NCBI RefSeq assembly: GCF_052076105.1 | Contig: NZ_CP197245.1 | Location: forward strand, 3,162,001-3,226,000 | Origin: Tardiphaga sp052076105 | GTDB taxonomy: Bacteria; Pseudomonadota; Alphaproteobacteria; Rhizobiales; Xanthobacteraceae | Length of the DNA stretch: 64,000 nucleotides | Direction of reading: 5' to 3' | Shown: one piece after another, positions 1-7,720 of the stretch | How positions within the stretch are numbered: the stretch's first letter is position 1 | Layout: each line of letters opens with the position of its first letter | Notes under the pieces: generated by a model | The model's database searches: none | Told to the model about the DNA's origin: nothing | Seen by the model: only the letters and a program-made list of their open reading frames with translations | Made by a program: the position numbers and the translations under genes

Positions 1-57
1 TCCCACGATGTTGGCGACATCAGACGCCGCCACCGCCATTCCCATTGCCTCAGTCAT
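1..57 (-). CDS. Start of an unknown gene cut by the window edge
   Basis: An ATG on the minus strand ending at position 57 opens a frame of 19 codons that runs off the left edge. A GGGAGAG ribosome-binding sequence lies just upstream. The predicted start is Met-Thr-Glu-Ala-Met. Too little is present to name it. It would follow the coiled-coil protein gene at 100-525 in the same direction, so the two may be cotranscribed. Confidence 0.35.
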   Translation of the reverse strand, partial: MTEAMGMAVAASDVANIVG

Positions 58-99
58 CGGCTCTCTCCCGTCTTGTCGAGGGTCGCTTTGGCCTCTGCC

Positions 100-525
100 T
101 CAAGTGTCGGATCGATCCACAACGCGACGCTCTCCAGCCATTTCGCTGAGTTGCTGCCGAGCCGCAGCAATCGACGGGCTGTGGAACGCCGGATCCGTTG
201 CTTCCAGCAGCCGCTCGATGCGGGAAACCCGGTCCCGAAGCGCGTCCAGTTCATTCGCTTCTGCTTTCTGTTCCTGGCGCCGGCTCACCAGCGCGCGCAA
301 ATACTCGACCTCGCTGGCGCGGATGCACACGCGGCGGTCGCGATACCAGACGTCCTTGATGCGAGATGCCGTCCAGTCCTGGACCTCGCGACCCACGCGT
401 CGCAGCACGGCCTTCTTGGATTCATCGGCGCGGCGTGCGCCGGCGACTGTTCGTAAAAGGCTCGACGCTTCGCTTAAGAGCATCTCACTCATGGCTTCCG
501 ACCGATTTTCGGATTTTTCCGACAT
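100..525 (-). CDS. Hypothetical protein with coiled-coil segment
   Basis: I do not recognise this 141-residue protein. The middle is rich in Arg, Glu and Lys and reads as a helical, partly coiled-coil stretch (residues about 75-110, with Leu and Ile at heptad-like spacing), which would fit a small DNA-associated or scaffold protein. I chose the ATG at 525; a further ATG at 492 with a GGAAG element is an alternative. The gene points away from the repressor module and probably belongs to the leftward operon of the island beginning with the Cro-like gene. A different frame is open over 54-254 and ends in an ATGA overlap with the next start, so the true 3' end is not certain. Confidence 0.5.
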   Translation of the reverse strand: MSEKSENRSEAMSEMLLSEASSLLRTVAGARRADESKKAVLRRVGREVQDWTASRIKDVWYRDRRVCIRASEVEYLRALVSRRQEQKAEANELDALRDRVSRIERLLEATDPAFHSPSIAAARQQLSEMAGERRVVDRSDT

Positions 526-797
526 CACCTGTGTCCCTATGGTTGGGACGCGAGGCGTTACGCAACGCGACACGAACTAAACAACGATCAAGCAGTGCGC
601 CGGCAAAGTTTGGCGACGAAGACGGCGACTGCTGAACGAGAAGAAAATTCGGATGAGACCCACCGCGGCGCATGTGCGCCGTCGGTCGGAAGAAGTTGCC
701 TGCAGGGTTCGCCCCGGCCCGACCAGGCGCACGAGGGCGGGCAGACGCGGAACACCCCGACGCGCCTGCCCGCCGCTGGGGCATAACGGAGACGCCT

Positions 798-962
798 ATG
801 ATTCTGCGATCGACGGCCATCACACCTCCCTCTCTGGAGAGGACGCGGGCGCGTGAGAAGCATACGCGGATTGCCGTGGCGCGATATCAGGATTGGGATC
901 GTGAGATGATCCGGCTTCACGGGCCGCTGTATTACAGGGAGATGGGTTGGACGCTGCACTAG
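798..962 (+). CDS. Small ORF antisense to cro-like gene
   Basis: A 54-codon frame with an ATG preceded by CGGAGACGCCT, a plausible ribosome-binding site at good spacing. The product is basic and aromatic and resembles nothing I know. It lies opposite the C-terminal tail of the Cro-like gene, and that tail is longer than usual for Cro proteins. One of the two overlapping readings is therefore probably false in this stretch. I keep it as a weak candidate only. Confidence 0.25.
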   Translation: MILRSTAITPPSLERTRAREKHTRIAVARYQDWDREMIRLHGPLYYREMGWTLH

Positions 963-1149
963 GCTCCGGCCCGTAAATGTCTGGGCGGATTAGGTGCCGC
1001 GAAATTCCCCAAGCCTTCTCGACCGCCAGGACACGTTTGGGCGGAACCTCACGCCACTGGCTAATGGCCTGATGAGAGACGCGGACCGCCGTCGCAAGCG
1101 CATTAACGCCGCCGTTCTCCTTCAAGGCCTGTCGAAAATTAAACCCCAT
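820..1149 (-). CDS. Cro/YdaS-like phage regulator
   Basis: A 109-residue protein whose first 65 residues form a helix-turn-helix of the Cro / YdaS type: an N-terminal helix, a recognition helix around 'VSHQAISQWREVP', then the usual 'RPDIYGP' near residue 60. In lambdoid-type switches this protein competes with the main repressor for shared operators and favours the lytic or excision programme. It is divergent from the CI-like repressor, and two dyad operators occupy the 82-bp gap. The C-terminal 45 residues are Pro/Ser/Ala-rich and look disordered; Cro proteins usually end near residue 70, so this may be a read-through extension. Confidence 0.7.
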   Translation of the reverse strand: MGFNFRQALKENGGVNALATAVRVSHQAISQWREVPPKRVLAVEKAWGISRHLIRPDIYGPEPSAASNPSPCNTAAREAGSSHDPNPDIAPRQSAYASHAPASSPEREV

Positions 1150-1175
1150 CCCACCAAAATAAGCCCACCTTTCCC

Positions 1176-1219
1176 AAAAGGCAAGTCAATCTTGCCTTTT
1201 ATAAGCAAGCTTTGCTTGC
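1176..1219. promoter_or_regulatory. Twin operators O1 and O2
   Basis: Two dyads lie between the divergent Cro-like and repressor genes. O1 (1176-1200) is a perfect inverted repeat with 10-bp arms, AAAAGGCAAG and its complement, separated by TCAAT. O2 (1205-1219) is GCAAG-CTTTG-CTTGC. Both have the same 5-bp core arm and 5-bp spacer, and their centres are 24 bp apart. The same core recurs twice after the repressor gene. I infer that the CI-like repressor, and possibly the Cro-like protein, binds here. Confidence 0.8.
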
Positions 1220-1231
1220 GAAGGTAGTTAC

Positions 1232-1933
1232 ATGAGCAAATTACTGGGGGCCGCCCTCCGTCAAGCGCGGCAATGGAAAAAACTGACGCAAGGCAACGTG
1301 GCAAAGCACCTGGGGGTCTCACGCGCCGCGGTAGGTCAATGGGAAGCCGGCGACAACGCCCCATCTAGCCTAAAGCTCATCAAGCTCTGCGCATTCCTGG
1401 GAATCGAGGTCAGCGCTGCGCTCGATGGGATCGCGCAGGTTGATATGTTCGCGGGCATACGATCGGAGCCATCCCCCATCGACAAGGCCACCTTCGAAGC
1501 GATGCTGACCAGCATGATGGAAAAGGATAAGGGAAACATCGATATCTACAAGTCGACGCCCGAAGGAACAGCAGATTTCCGCCTATATCCTGAAATAGTT
1601 GGCTCCGTAGCGCGTCCGCCTGGCCTCACGAAAGTCTACGGTGTGAGCGCGATATATGCGGTCGGTTCGAGCATGACGCCGAAATTCAACGAGGGGGATT
1701 TGATATTTTTGACCGAATCCAGAACGCCGTCTCTCAACGATTACGTGCTGATCCGCCTGTTTCCCGACGAGGAGGAAGGATGGGCAGACTGTTACGTTCG
1801 GCAACTGATGGGCCGCGACGATCGGAACATCACGGTGCGGCAGCACAACCCAGACAAAGTCTCGAAATTGGATATTACGAAGATTGAGTCGATTGACCGG
1901 ATCTTCCCATGGAATGAAATAATCACCGGCTGA
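1232..1933 (+). CDS. CI-like phage repressor (HTH + S24 domain)
   Basis: A 233-residue protein with an XRE helix-turn-helix at residues 8-60 and a LexA/CI-type S24 domain at about 120-230. The S24 serine motif is present (Gly145-Ser-Ser147-Met), but the position where LexA/CI proteins carry the catalytic lysine reads Tyr-Val-Arg190. I also see no clear Ala-Gly or Cys-Gly cleavage site. It may therefore be a repressor removed by an antirepressor rather than by RecA-driven self-cleavage, which fits the antirepressor gene directly downstream. The ATG at 1232 follows AAGG. The two operator pairs on either side suggest control of its own promoter, the cro-like promoter and the antirepressor promoter. 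Confidence 0.85.
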   Translation: MSKLLGAALRQARQWKKLTQGNVAKHLGVSRAAVGQWEAGDNAPSSLKLIKLCAFLGIEVSAALDGIAQVDMFAGIRSEPSPIDKATFEAMLTSMMEKDKGNIDIYKSTPEGTADFRLYPEIVGSVARPPGLTKVYGVSAIYAVGSSMTPKFNEGDLIFLTESRTPSLNDYVLIRLFPDEEEGWADCYVRQLMGRDDRNITVRQHNPDKVSKLDITKIESIDRIFPWNEIITG

Positions 1934-1974
1934 TGGCAAGTTTTACTTGCCAAGACTGGCAAGCTATGCTTTCC
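1934..1974. promoter_or_regulatory. Twin operators O3 and O4
   Basis: Starting at the repressor's stop codon are two more copies of the dyad. O3 (1934-1952) is TGGCAAG-TTTTA-CTTGCCA. O4 (1958-1974) is GGCAAG-CTATG-CTTTCC, with one mismatch. Their centres are 23 bp apart, nearly the spacing of O1 and O2. They sit immediately upstream of the likely antirepressor start, so the repressor should silence that gene. The sites and spacing are read directly; the binding protein is inferred. Confidence 0.8.
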
Positions 1975-2003
1975 TGCTCCCGACACCAACGGGAGCCGCC
2001 GCC

Positions 2004-2738
2004 TTGTCGCTTCGCCTGCCAACCATTGCAGCACGGTCCACTGTCCTCATGGCGGCGGGCAACCCGACAATGTCGAGCCGGGAAATCGCGGACCTACTCG
2101 AGAGCCGCCACGACAGCGTCAAGCGCGCAATGGAGCGGCTGCGCGACAGGGCCGTGATCAGGTTCACACCATCGGTGGAGACCTCGCACGACGGTCCCGG
2201 CGCCCGTGACGTCGAGGTGTATCTGGTTGGCAAACGCGACAGCTACATTGTCGTCGCCCAGCTCTCCCCCGCATTCACGGCCCGCCTCGTCGATCGCTGG
2301 CAGGAGCTCGAGGCGAAGTCTGCACCCGCCCTCCCCGATCTCAGTAATCCCACAACGCTGAAGGCGCTGCTTCTGCAGAGCCTGGACAGCACCATTGAAC
2401 TGCAGGGCCGCGTCGCAGCGCTGGCACCGAAGGCCGACGCTCTCGATCGCCTCGCCGACACCGATGGCATGATCCTGATCAGCGACGCGGCGAAACAGTT
2501 GCAAATGCAGATCAAGGAGCTGTTCGCCTGGCTGCGCGCAAACCGCTGGATCTTCCGCCGCGGCCGCTCCAAGCGCGACATCGGCCATGCCGACAAAATT
2601 GCCGCCGGCTATCTCGCCCACAAGTATCGCTCGATCGTTCAAGGCGGTGAGACCGTGCTCAAGGAGCAGGTCTATCTGACGCCGAAGGGCCTAGCGCGTG
2701 TCGCTGAGATCCTCGGACAAAAGCCGGAGGTGTCATAG
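2004..2738 (+). CDS. Rha-type / KilAC phage antirepressor
   Basis: Predicted 244-residue phage regulatory protein. The N-terminal part carries a winged-helix signature of the Rha family (segments reading 'SSREIADLLESRHDSVKR' and 'VEVYLVGKRDSYIVVAQLS'). The C-terminal 110 residues match the KilAC / antirepressor C-terminal domain (a 'DGMILISDAAKQL' helix, then a hydrophobic 'YLTPKGLARVAEIL' end). Such proteins bind or displace the prophage repressor. The frame is open from 1947, but a TTG at 2004 has the better ribosome-binding sequence (GGGAG, 8 nt upstream); ATGs at 2049 and 2070 are alternatives. Operators O3 and O4 precede it, which argues for repression in the integrated state. Its stop overlaps the next open frame. 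Confidence 0.75.
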   Translation: MSLRLPTIAARSTVLMAAGNPTMSSREIADLLESRHDSVKRAMERLRDRAVIRFTPSVETSHDGPGARDVEVYLVGKRDSYIVVAQLSPAFTARLVDRWQELEAKSAPALPDLSNPTTLKALLLQSLDSTIELQGRVAALAPKADALDRLADTDGMILISDAAKQLQMQIKELFAWLRANRWIFRRGRSKRDIGHADKIAAGYLAHKYRSIVQGGETVLKEQVYLTPKGLARVAEILGQKPEVS

Positions 2739-2836
2739 TGTTCGACACTTCCCGCCTCACCTTCGCCTTTCGAAGCAGAATCCCTGAGCCAGTTCGCAGC
2801 AATCAAGCTGTGAACTACATCTCAGGAGGCTCTGTC

Positions 2837-3811
2837 ATGAAGGTTCAAGCAAAAACCACTCGGACACACTGCAAGAACGGCCATCCTTGGACGCCAGATA
2901 ACATCCGGCCTATCAAAGGCCGAACGACAACAGTTTGCGTTCTCTGCACACGAGACTCTAGCAAGCGCCTTCGCGCGTCTCGCGTGATTTCGCGCGTGCG
3001 TTCACCAGACCAGAAATTGCGCGAGTATGCTAACCGCAACAAGTACGGCACTTTACTGAAGCATGGTGAAAAACACATAGATAGCCGGTCGCCAACGCTG
3101 GTGGAGTGGCAAACAGGGATCAAGCGGGTGTGCTTACACGGGCATCCCCTGGAATGCGAAGCTGACTTTCAACTTCAAAAGAGGAGCCCTGTGCTTCTAT
3201 GTCGAAAGTGCCGCGCTACCACAGCCAAACGGTGCAAGGTCAATGCAAATTTCTCAGAGCAAACGATTAGGCGCATTGTCACGCTGATCGTTGATTTCGG
3301 ATTTACGAAACATAACCTCACTGGGCGTCGCGGTCAGGGTTATGACGGAAAACCAAACCCGCTCTTCGATATCAAAGGCGTTACTGATATCACCCGTTTC
3401 AATAATTGGCTTCGCAAGAATCCGAAGATGGCCAAGATGCTTGAGCCGCATCTTGAGAAAAACAGGCTGGCCAATACGGCCGACGGCATGGCGAAGCGCC
3501 GCAAGGACAAGATGCGCATCTCCGCCAACTCGAACGCCATCGATATCATCAGCCTCGCCTTGCCGAAATGGCTCGACCGTGACCAGCGCAGCGACGTCAC
3601 CACGGCCATGTACCTCGCGCTCGCAGACGGCCACCTGAAGAAAAAAGACATTAAGGCGCGCGTCGGTGAGTTCGTGCGAGAGAACAGCAAGCTTTCCCAG
3701 AACATTGGTCGCTACGGCTTCAACTCGCTCGACGCTCCAATGGGCGACGACAATCCAGCGTCACGTATCGAGCGGCTCACCGACGCCGATCGACTTTGGC
3801 AATCTGCATAA
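2837..3811 (+). CDS. Zinc-ribbon protein of unknown function
   Basis: A 324-residue protein starting at an ATG preceded by a perfect AGGAGG. Two zinc-ribbon-like units are visible: a Cys-Lys-Asn-Gly-His...Cys-x2-Cys unit in the first 40 residues, and a Cys-x-His-Gly-His...Cys-x2-Cys unit around residues 95-125. The 'CKNGH' style is common in phage HNH endonucleases and homing-type proteins, but I see no HNH motif. The C-terminal 90 residues are helical and basic, with a 'LDRDQRSDVTTAMYLAL' stretch that faintly recalls sigma-factor or primase helices. I cannot assign a function; DNA or RNA binding is the reasonable guess. Its codon use is less GC-biased in the first half than in the second, which may indicate a fusion. 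Confidence 0.6.
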   Translation: MKVQAKTTRTHCKNGHPWTPDNIRPIKGRTTTVCVLCTRDSSKRLRASRVISRVRSPDQKLREYANRNKYGTLLKHGEKHIDSRSPTLVEWQTGIKRVCLHGHPLECEADFQLQKRSPVLLCRKCRATTAKRCKVNANFSEQTIRRIVTLIVDFGFTKHNLTGRRGQGYDGKPNPLFDIKGVTDITRFNNWLRKNPKMAKMLEPHLEKNRLANTADGMAKRRKDKMRISANSNAIDIISLALPKWLDRDQRSDVTTAMYLALADGHLKKKDIKARVGEFVRENSKLSQNIGRYGFNSLDAPMGDDNPASRIERLTDADRLWQSA

Positions 3812-3876
3812 TTTCAGCACAGCACGGAGGCGCGCCCGGTTCGCCGGGCGGGTCCTCACAAACAAAGGGGATGGGA

Positions 3877-4713
3877 ATGATTTTAGCACAAGCTACCGCC
3901 AACACCTGCGAACGGGCTACGCGTCCAAGGCGGGCCTCTACTGGGAAACGTACTATTGCGGATGCGAATCCGCCGATCATAAGCCCGACGAAGGAGCCAT
4001 CAGTACATCCCATCTATGGCAGCATTCCGATGGGCCGGGACGGCTTCGATCTTGAATGCCAGCCGGTGCACATGCTCGACCACTGGCACAAGAAGGCCGA
4101 TGAGATCTGCCAGAAATTCAATGAGCCGGGCGACAAGTCGGAAAAAGAGGAGGCGCTCTTTGAGATAGCCCTTGCCGTTGCCTGGGACATATTCAGGTCC
4201 GCGCTTAAAGCGAAGCTATACAACTCGCGTGAGGTGTCGATTTTACTTGCCCTGATCGCAAGGCACATCGACACCCACACCGGCGATGACTGCGAGGTGC
4301 TCAGTGTCAAAGAACTGGCGAGTATCGCGGACAAAGCGAACATGCTGGCGGAGCCTCCCCGCCCGACAAAGGTGGTCGGAGCGCTTCATCGCGGCACGCG
4401 GCTCACCCGCAGTGGCCTGCTCCACCGCTATCACGCATTTCTCGTCAACGAGCTGTTGTCGGTCGGCCTTGAGCTCTACGGCAATCACAGATACCCGCTC
4501 ACGAGCATTCCGTTCGAGGACCCCGTTCAGGACGTCTGCGCCAAACGCACCGGGCGGGGGAAATCGTATCCATTCCACGATCAGAGCAAACTGACGGATC
4601 GGGCCCGCGCCGTATTCAAGAAGCTCGGCATCGATGCATCGAGCGCGCTTCGCGATCGCGTTCCAGCCAAAGGCGCCAACGCACCCCGCGCGGGTGGTGG
4701 AGGGTCACGATAA
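3877..4713 (+). CDS. Hypothetical island protein
   Basis: Unrecognised 278-residue protein. I chose the ATG at 3877 because AAAGGGG sits 6 nt upstream; the frame itself is open from 3796. The first 50 residues look disordered. Residues about 65-200 are mainly helical and mildly acidic, and the last 60 are basic. The stop codon overlaps the next start (TAATG), so it is translationally coupled to the gene at 4713. It belongs to the packed gene run between the antirepressor and the recombinase. Confidence 0.6.
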   Translation: MILAQATANTCERATRPRRASTGKRTIADANPPIISPTKEPSVHPIYGSIPMGRDGFDLECQPVHMLDHWHKKADEICQKFNEPGDKSEKEEALFEIALAVAWDIFRSALKAKLYNSREVSILLALIARHIDTHTGDDCEVLSVKELASIADKANMLAEPPRPTKVVGALHRGTRLTRSGLLHRYHAFLVNELLSVGLELYGNHRYPLTSIPFEDPVQDVCAKRTGRGKSYPFHDQSKLTDRARAVFKKLGIDASSALRDRVPAKGANAPRAGGGGSR

Positions 4714-5168
4714 TGCTACAGCAATCGACAAACGCGCCCCAGATGGTCGGACCGCACGGCTTCTATACGCAAACGCCGGAGAAGATTGTCGACGCTTCGA
4801 TCCAGCCGTTGGAGCCGGAGGCCGGTGCCGTCCTTCCCGTCGAGATCGATCACTTGCTTGCCACCGGTGATGTTCAGGGCATGGTCGCAATGTACGACGC
4901 CTATATGGCCGCCGCCGGCGCCATCCATCACATCAAGGAGATGCCGCGCGCTAGCGGCTGCGACGCCCTTCTTGAATACGAATGGGATCGCCTGATCGCG
5001 AAAGCCTACCTTGTTGCCGATCGGCTGCAGGGGATGCGCCCGAACAAGCACGACGTCAAAGCTATGGGCCGCGCACTGTTCGAGTGCGCGCTTGAGATGG
5101 GCAACGACCTACCAGAGGCGATGGCCGTCGTGCAGGCCATCGACGTTACCAACGAAGGGGCGCGCTGA
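4713..5168 (+). CDS. Hypothetical island protein, coupled
   Basis: A 151-residue acidic, probably all-helical protein with no recognised motif. The start overlaps the stop of the upstream gene (TAATG) and its own stop overlaps the next start (TGATG), so three genes are translated as a chain. A segment with 'AMYDAYMAAAGAIHHIKEM' reads as an amphipathic helix. Function unknown. Confidence 0.6.
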   Translation: MLQQSTNAPQMVGPHGFYTQTPEKIVDASIQPLEPEAGAVLPVEIDHLLATGDVQGMVAMYDAYMAAAGAIHHIKEMPRASGCDALLEYEWDRLIAKAYLVADRLQGMRPNKHDVKAMGRALFECALEMGNDLPEAMAVVQAIDVTNEGAR

Positions 5169-5590
5169 TGTTGCAATTACCCGAAACGGACTCGTCGATC
5201 GCTCGTCACCGGCCGAGAGCCAGGACCCCCGCTCAGATCGTGGCCGGCGACACAGCCGTGCTGGCCGCGATGAAGCAGCTGGAATACAGCCTTGCCGACA
5301 TGGTTCTGATGACGTCGATCGCCAGCACTCTGGTCGAGAGCTACGCCCAGGAAGCCATTAACGTCGCGGACACTCCATGGTCAGCAAAGCAGGCCATGGC
5401 GGAATTGAAGAAGACCGGCGATCAGCTGATGTTCATGGTCTACGAGGTCGAGCAAAAGGCGCTCGCTCTCCGCGACGAGTGGGAGGCTGCGGCGTCTGCC
5501 GGAGATCACACGTTCGGCGAGTCCGAGGAGCAAGAGGCGGAGCTCAGATCGGCGCGGCCGGAGCAACAGACAGCCGGCCACGTCGGCTAA
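5168..5590 (+). CDS. Hypothetical island protein, coupled
   Basis: A 140-residue protein translated by TGATG coupling from the gene before it. Residues about 30-110 are helical and Met/Ala/Glu-rich, and the C-terminus is acidic and probably unstructured. No motif is recognised. The tight packing with its neighbours suggests a shared role, for example in element maintenance, but nothing in the sequence names it. Confidence 0.55.
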   Translation: MLQLPETDSSIARHRPRARTPAQIVAGDTAVLAAMKQLEYSLADMVLMTSIASTLVESYAQEAINVADTPWSAKQAMAELKKTGDQLMFMVYEVEQKALALRDEWEAAASAGDHTFGESEEQEAELRSARPEQQTAGHVG

Positions 5591-5600
5591 AGGACGCACG

Positions 5601-5966
5601 ATGGCTCGTGATCAGGCCCCTATCCCCATGTATCCCGATGAAGATCGGATCGCCCTGGAGGTGATGGGGCCTGCGCGCGCCAAGGAGTGGCCCAGCAAGG
5701 CCAGATACCTCGAAGACAAGCACGGCCTGCCCAGGGTGGATGAGCTCATGGGCGGCCGTTTCTGGCCCGCCGTCGTCGAATATTTCAAGACCCGTCACGG
5801 AATTGCATTGCCACCCGCCACGGACGGGGTTTCAAATTCAAAGACCAGCGCCCGTGTCCGGGTGGTGCCATTCAAGCCGGACGGCAAGGAAAGCTTCGAT
5901 GGCCCGAAAACACAAAGCCCTGCTGGTCGGCGGCATCGAAGTCGAGATCACCGGTCAGGGCTTTAG
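5601..5966 (+). CDS. Small protein preceding the recombinase (possible excisionase)
   Basis: A 121-residue protein beginning 10 bp after the previous gene. The core (residues 10-70) reads as a compact helical domain around 'DEDRIALEVMGPARAKEW' and 'MGGRFWPAVVEYF'. I have the impression of similar small proteins lying directly before integrases in rhizobial elements. The position and size suit an excisionase or directionality factor, and the 'GGRFWP' segment could be a wing, but no clear helix-turn-helix is visible. The final 68 nt overlap the recombinase start in another frame, so the last 22 residues are probably incidental. Confidence 0.55.
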   Translation: MARDQAPIPMYPDEDRIALEVMGPARAKEWPSKARYLEDKHGLPRVDELMGGRFWPAVVEYFKTRHGIALPPATDGVSNSKTSARVRVVPFKPDGKESFDGPKTQSPAGRRHRSRDHRSGL

Positions 5967-7206
5967 GATCATCACGCGTCCCTCCGGTGTACGTGAGGCC
6001 TACTGGTACGCCGCGAAACGCGCTACCGATGCCGGCTTCCAGCCACCGACCGTGCGCCTGCATGGCGACCTGAACTCGCTGACCGCCGTCAACACGATGT
6101 TCAACCGCTGCAACGACCTCTGGTCGGAGATGCTGGACTGGATCACGGCCGGGAAGGTCGACACCCGCCCGGTCTATGACGGCACCGTCGGCTCGCTGAT
6201 CCGCTGCTATCAGACCGACAAGCAGTCTCCATTTCACGACACGCGCCACAACACTCAGCGGGGCTACGTCACCTGGCTCACCGCACTCGACAAGGTTGCC
6301 GGCCGCCGCCGTATCTCCGCCCTCACCGGCGCCGATCTCAGGACGTGGTTTCGTGAAGTGCGCAAGCCGACCAAGCCGGGCGGGCTTCCGCGCGAACGCC
6401 TCGCCAAGGCGATCATCCAGATCTTCCGGATCATCCTCGCCTATGGCTGCGAGCTCGGACTGCAGGACTGCCTGAAGCTGGCTGAGATGATCGACGGCAT
6501 GGAGTTCAGGAAAGAGAACGACGAGAAGAAGCTCGGCAAGGCCAAGAAGGCGCCCAAGGTCGTGATGACCTACGCCCATGCCGAAGCGATCGTACTCAAG
6601 GGCATCGAGATCGGGACGCGTCGCAGCCGGTCAGTCGCCCTCGCCGTCTCAGCACAGTTCGAGTTCACCATCAGCCAGATCGACGCCATCGGCTATTGGA
6701 TGCCGGCGCGCGCCGTCGAAGTCACCGACGACATGATCCTCCGCGGCGGCAAGGTCTGGCGCCCCGGGCTGCGGTTCGAGGATTTCGAGACGGGCATCCT
6801 GGATCTGTCGCGGCTGAAGACAGGTCACTCGGCTCAGTTCGACGTGATGGAGTATCCCCTCTTCCAGCTCGCACTGGCCGCGGTGCCGGAGGATCAACGC
6901 AGCGGTCCTTACGTCACCGACGAAAATGGCGATCCGGTTCGGTACCGTGTGTTCTACGACATGTATCGCACTGTTGCGGACGCGGCCGGCGTGCCCAAGG
7001 AAGTTTGGAATGCCCGGGCCCGCCACGGCGGCGGCACAGAGGCCCGAGCGTCAGGCGCCTCGATCGAGGACACCACCGACCACATGCAGAAGTCGGACAT
7101 GGAAGGCACCAGGCGCGACTATATCGCTGGCAACGTGGAGACGACGCGGCGGGTGGCAAGGATTCGGGTGGCAAAGCGCGCGAATGTTGCGCCGCCAAAA
7201 GATTGA
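5899..7206 (+). CDS. Divergent tyrosine recombinase (integrase)
   Basis: A 435-residue phage-type site-specific recombinase. The SAM-like core-binding domain spans about residues 95-200 and the catalytic domain about 225-415. The catalytic set is unusual. The first arginine box, normally Leu-Arg-Gln-x-Asp, reads Ile-Ser259-Gln-Ile-Asp. The beta-hairpin lysine is present (Lys307), the second arginine is likely Arg375, the usual third-box histidine is Lys398, and the nucleophile is Tyr408. The ATG at 5899 has GGAAAG upstream; the frame is open from 5740. Part of the C-terminal domain recurs at 11873-12150 with the same substitutions, so the variant is a lineage trait and not a fresh mutation. 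It probably inserts the island; whether it is active is uncertain. Confidence 0.85.
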   Translation: MARKHKALLVGGIEVEITGQGFRIITRPSGVREAYWYAAKRATDAGFQPPTVRLHGDLNSLTAVNTMFNRCNDLWSEMLDWITAGKVDTRPVYDGTVGSLIRCYQTDKQSPFHDTRHNTQRGYVTWLTALDKVAGRRRISALTGADLRTWFREVRKPTKPGGLPRERLAKAIIQIFRIILAYGCELGLQDCLKLAEMIDGMEFRKENDEKKLGKAKKAPKVVMTYAHAEAIVLKGIEIGTRRSRSVALAVSAQFEFTISQIDAIGYWMPARAVEVTDDMILRGGKVWRPGLRFEDFETGILDLSRLKTGHSAQFDVMEYPLFQLALAAVPEDQRSGPYVTDENGDPVRYRVFYDMYRTVADAAGVPKEVWNARARHGGGTEARASGASIEDTTDHMQKSDMEGTRRDYIAGNVETTRRVARIRVAKRANVAPPKD

Positions 7207-7292
7207 GCTCGGCGCTCTGGCATTTCGTCTCAAATGATACGACGTCACCTCCTTGCTTGTGGTTCCCTTCGGGGAACCGTTGGAGGTACGAC

Positions 7293-7508
7293 ATGAATGA
7301 GCGTCAACCGATAACCCGCGCATGGCTTGATGCGGACTTAGAGAAGCTCGCCCAGTTGCATGCGGAGGGCGCCACTCTCTTGCGAGCATGTGCGGCTTTG
7401 AAAAGGCCAATGGCGTCAGTCAAAAAGCGGGCCCGTGAACTTGGGCTGCATTTCGCGGGCGTTCGAGAAGTCCGGCGCGAGATGAACGCGCGCGAGCAAA
7501 CCCAATGA
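7293..7508 (+). CDS. Small HTH-like protein
   Basis: A 71-residue basic protein preceded by TGGAGG. The pattern 'LAQLHAEGATLLRACAALKR' followed by 'SVKKRARELGL' is a short helix-turn-helix of the Myb/GcrA-like kind that counts on target-site recognition through the second helix. It ends in an ATGA overlap with a zinc-ribbon mini-gene, so the two are coupled. Likely a small DNA-binding accessory factor of the island. Confidence 0.55.
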   Translation: MNERQPITRAWLDADLEKLAQLHAEGATLLRACAALKRPMASVKKRARELGLHFAGVREVRREMNAREQTQ

Positions 7509-7669
7509 CGGTCAAGGGTACCGCGACGCCGAAATGCCCGAAGTGCGGTCGCAAGATGACGTCGTCAAAAGAAGAAAATTCGAAGTTCAGATGCGCAAAG
7601 TGCGAAGTCGATCCGATGGAGCGCAGCAAGGGGTGGCTCTCGAGCGAATTGAAGCCGCCGTCCAGATGA
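7505..7669 (+). CDS. Zinc-ribbon mini-protein
   Basis: A 54-residue protein whose start overlaps the preceding stop (ATGA). It contains Cys-Pro-Lys-Cys-Gly around residue 11 and Cys-Ala-Lys-Cys near residue 30, a minimal zinc ribbon. Such proteins are common in phage-like DNA of rhizobia. Function unknown, probably nucleic-acid or protein binding. Confidence 0.5.
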   Translation: MTVKGTATPKCPKCGRKMTSSKEENSKFRCAKCEVDPMERSKGWLSSELKPPSR

Positions 7670-7720
7670 CGCTAGGATGCTGACCGCGGCCGGACAGGTC
7701 CGCCGACATGGGAGGCAACG

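Noticed and set aside
54..254. Frame on the minus strand ending in an ATGA overlap with the partial gene at the window edge
   Set aside because: The coupling is tempting, but most of it overlaps the coiled-coil gene in another frame and has no start signal. A frameshift joining the two cannot be shown from one sequence.
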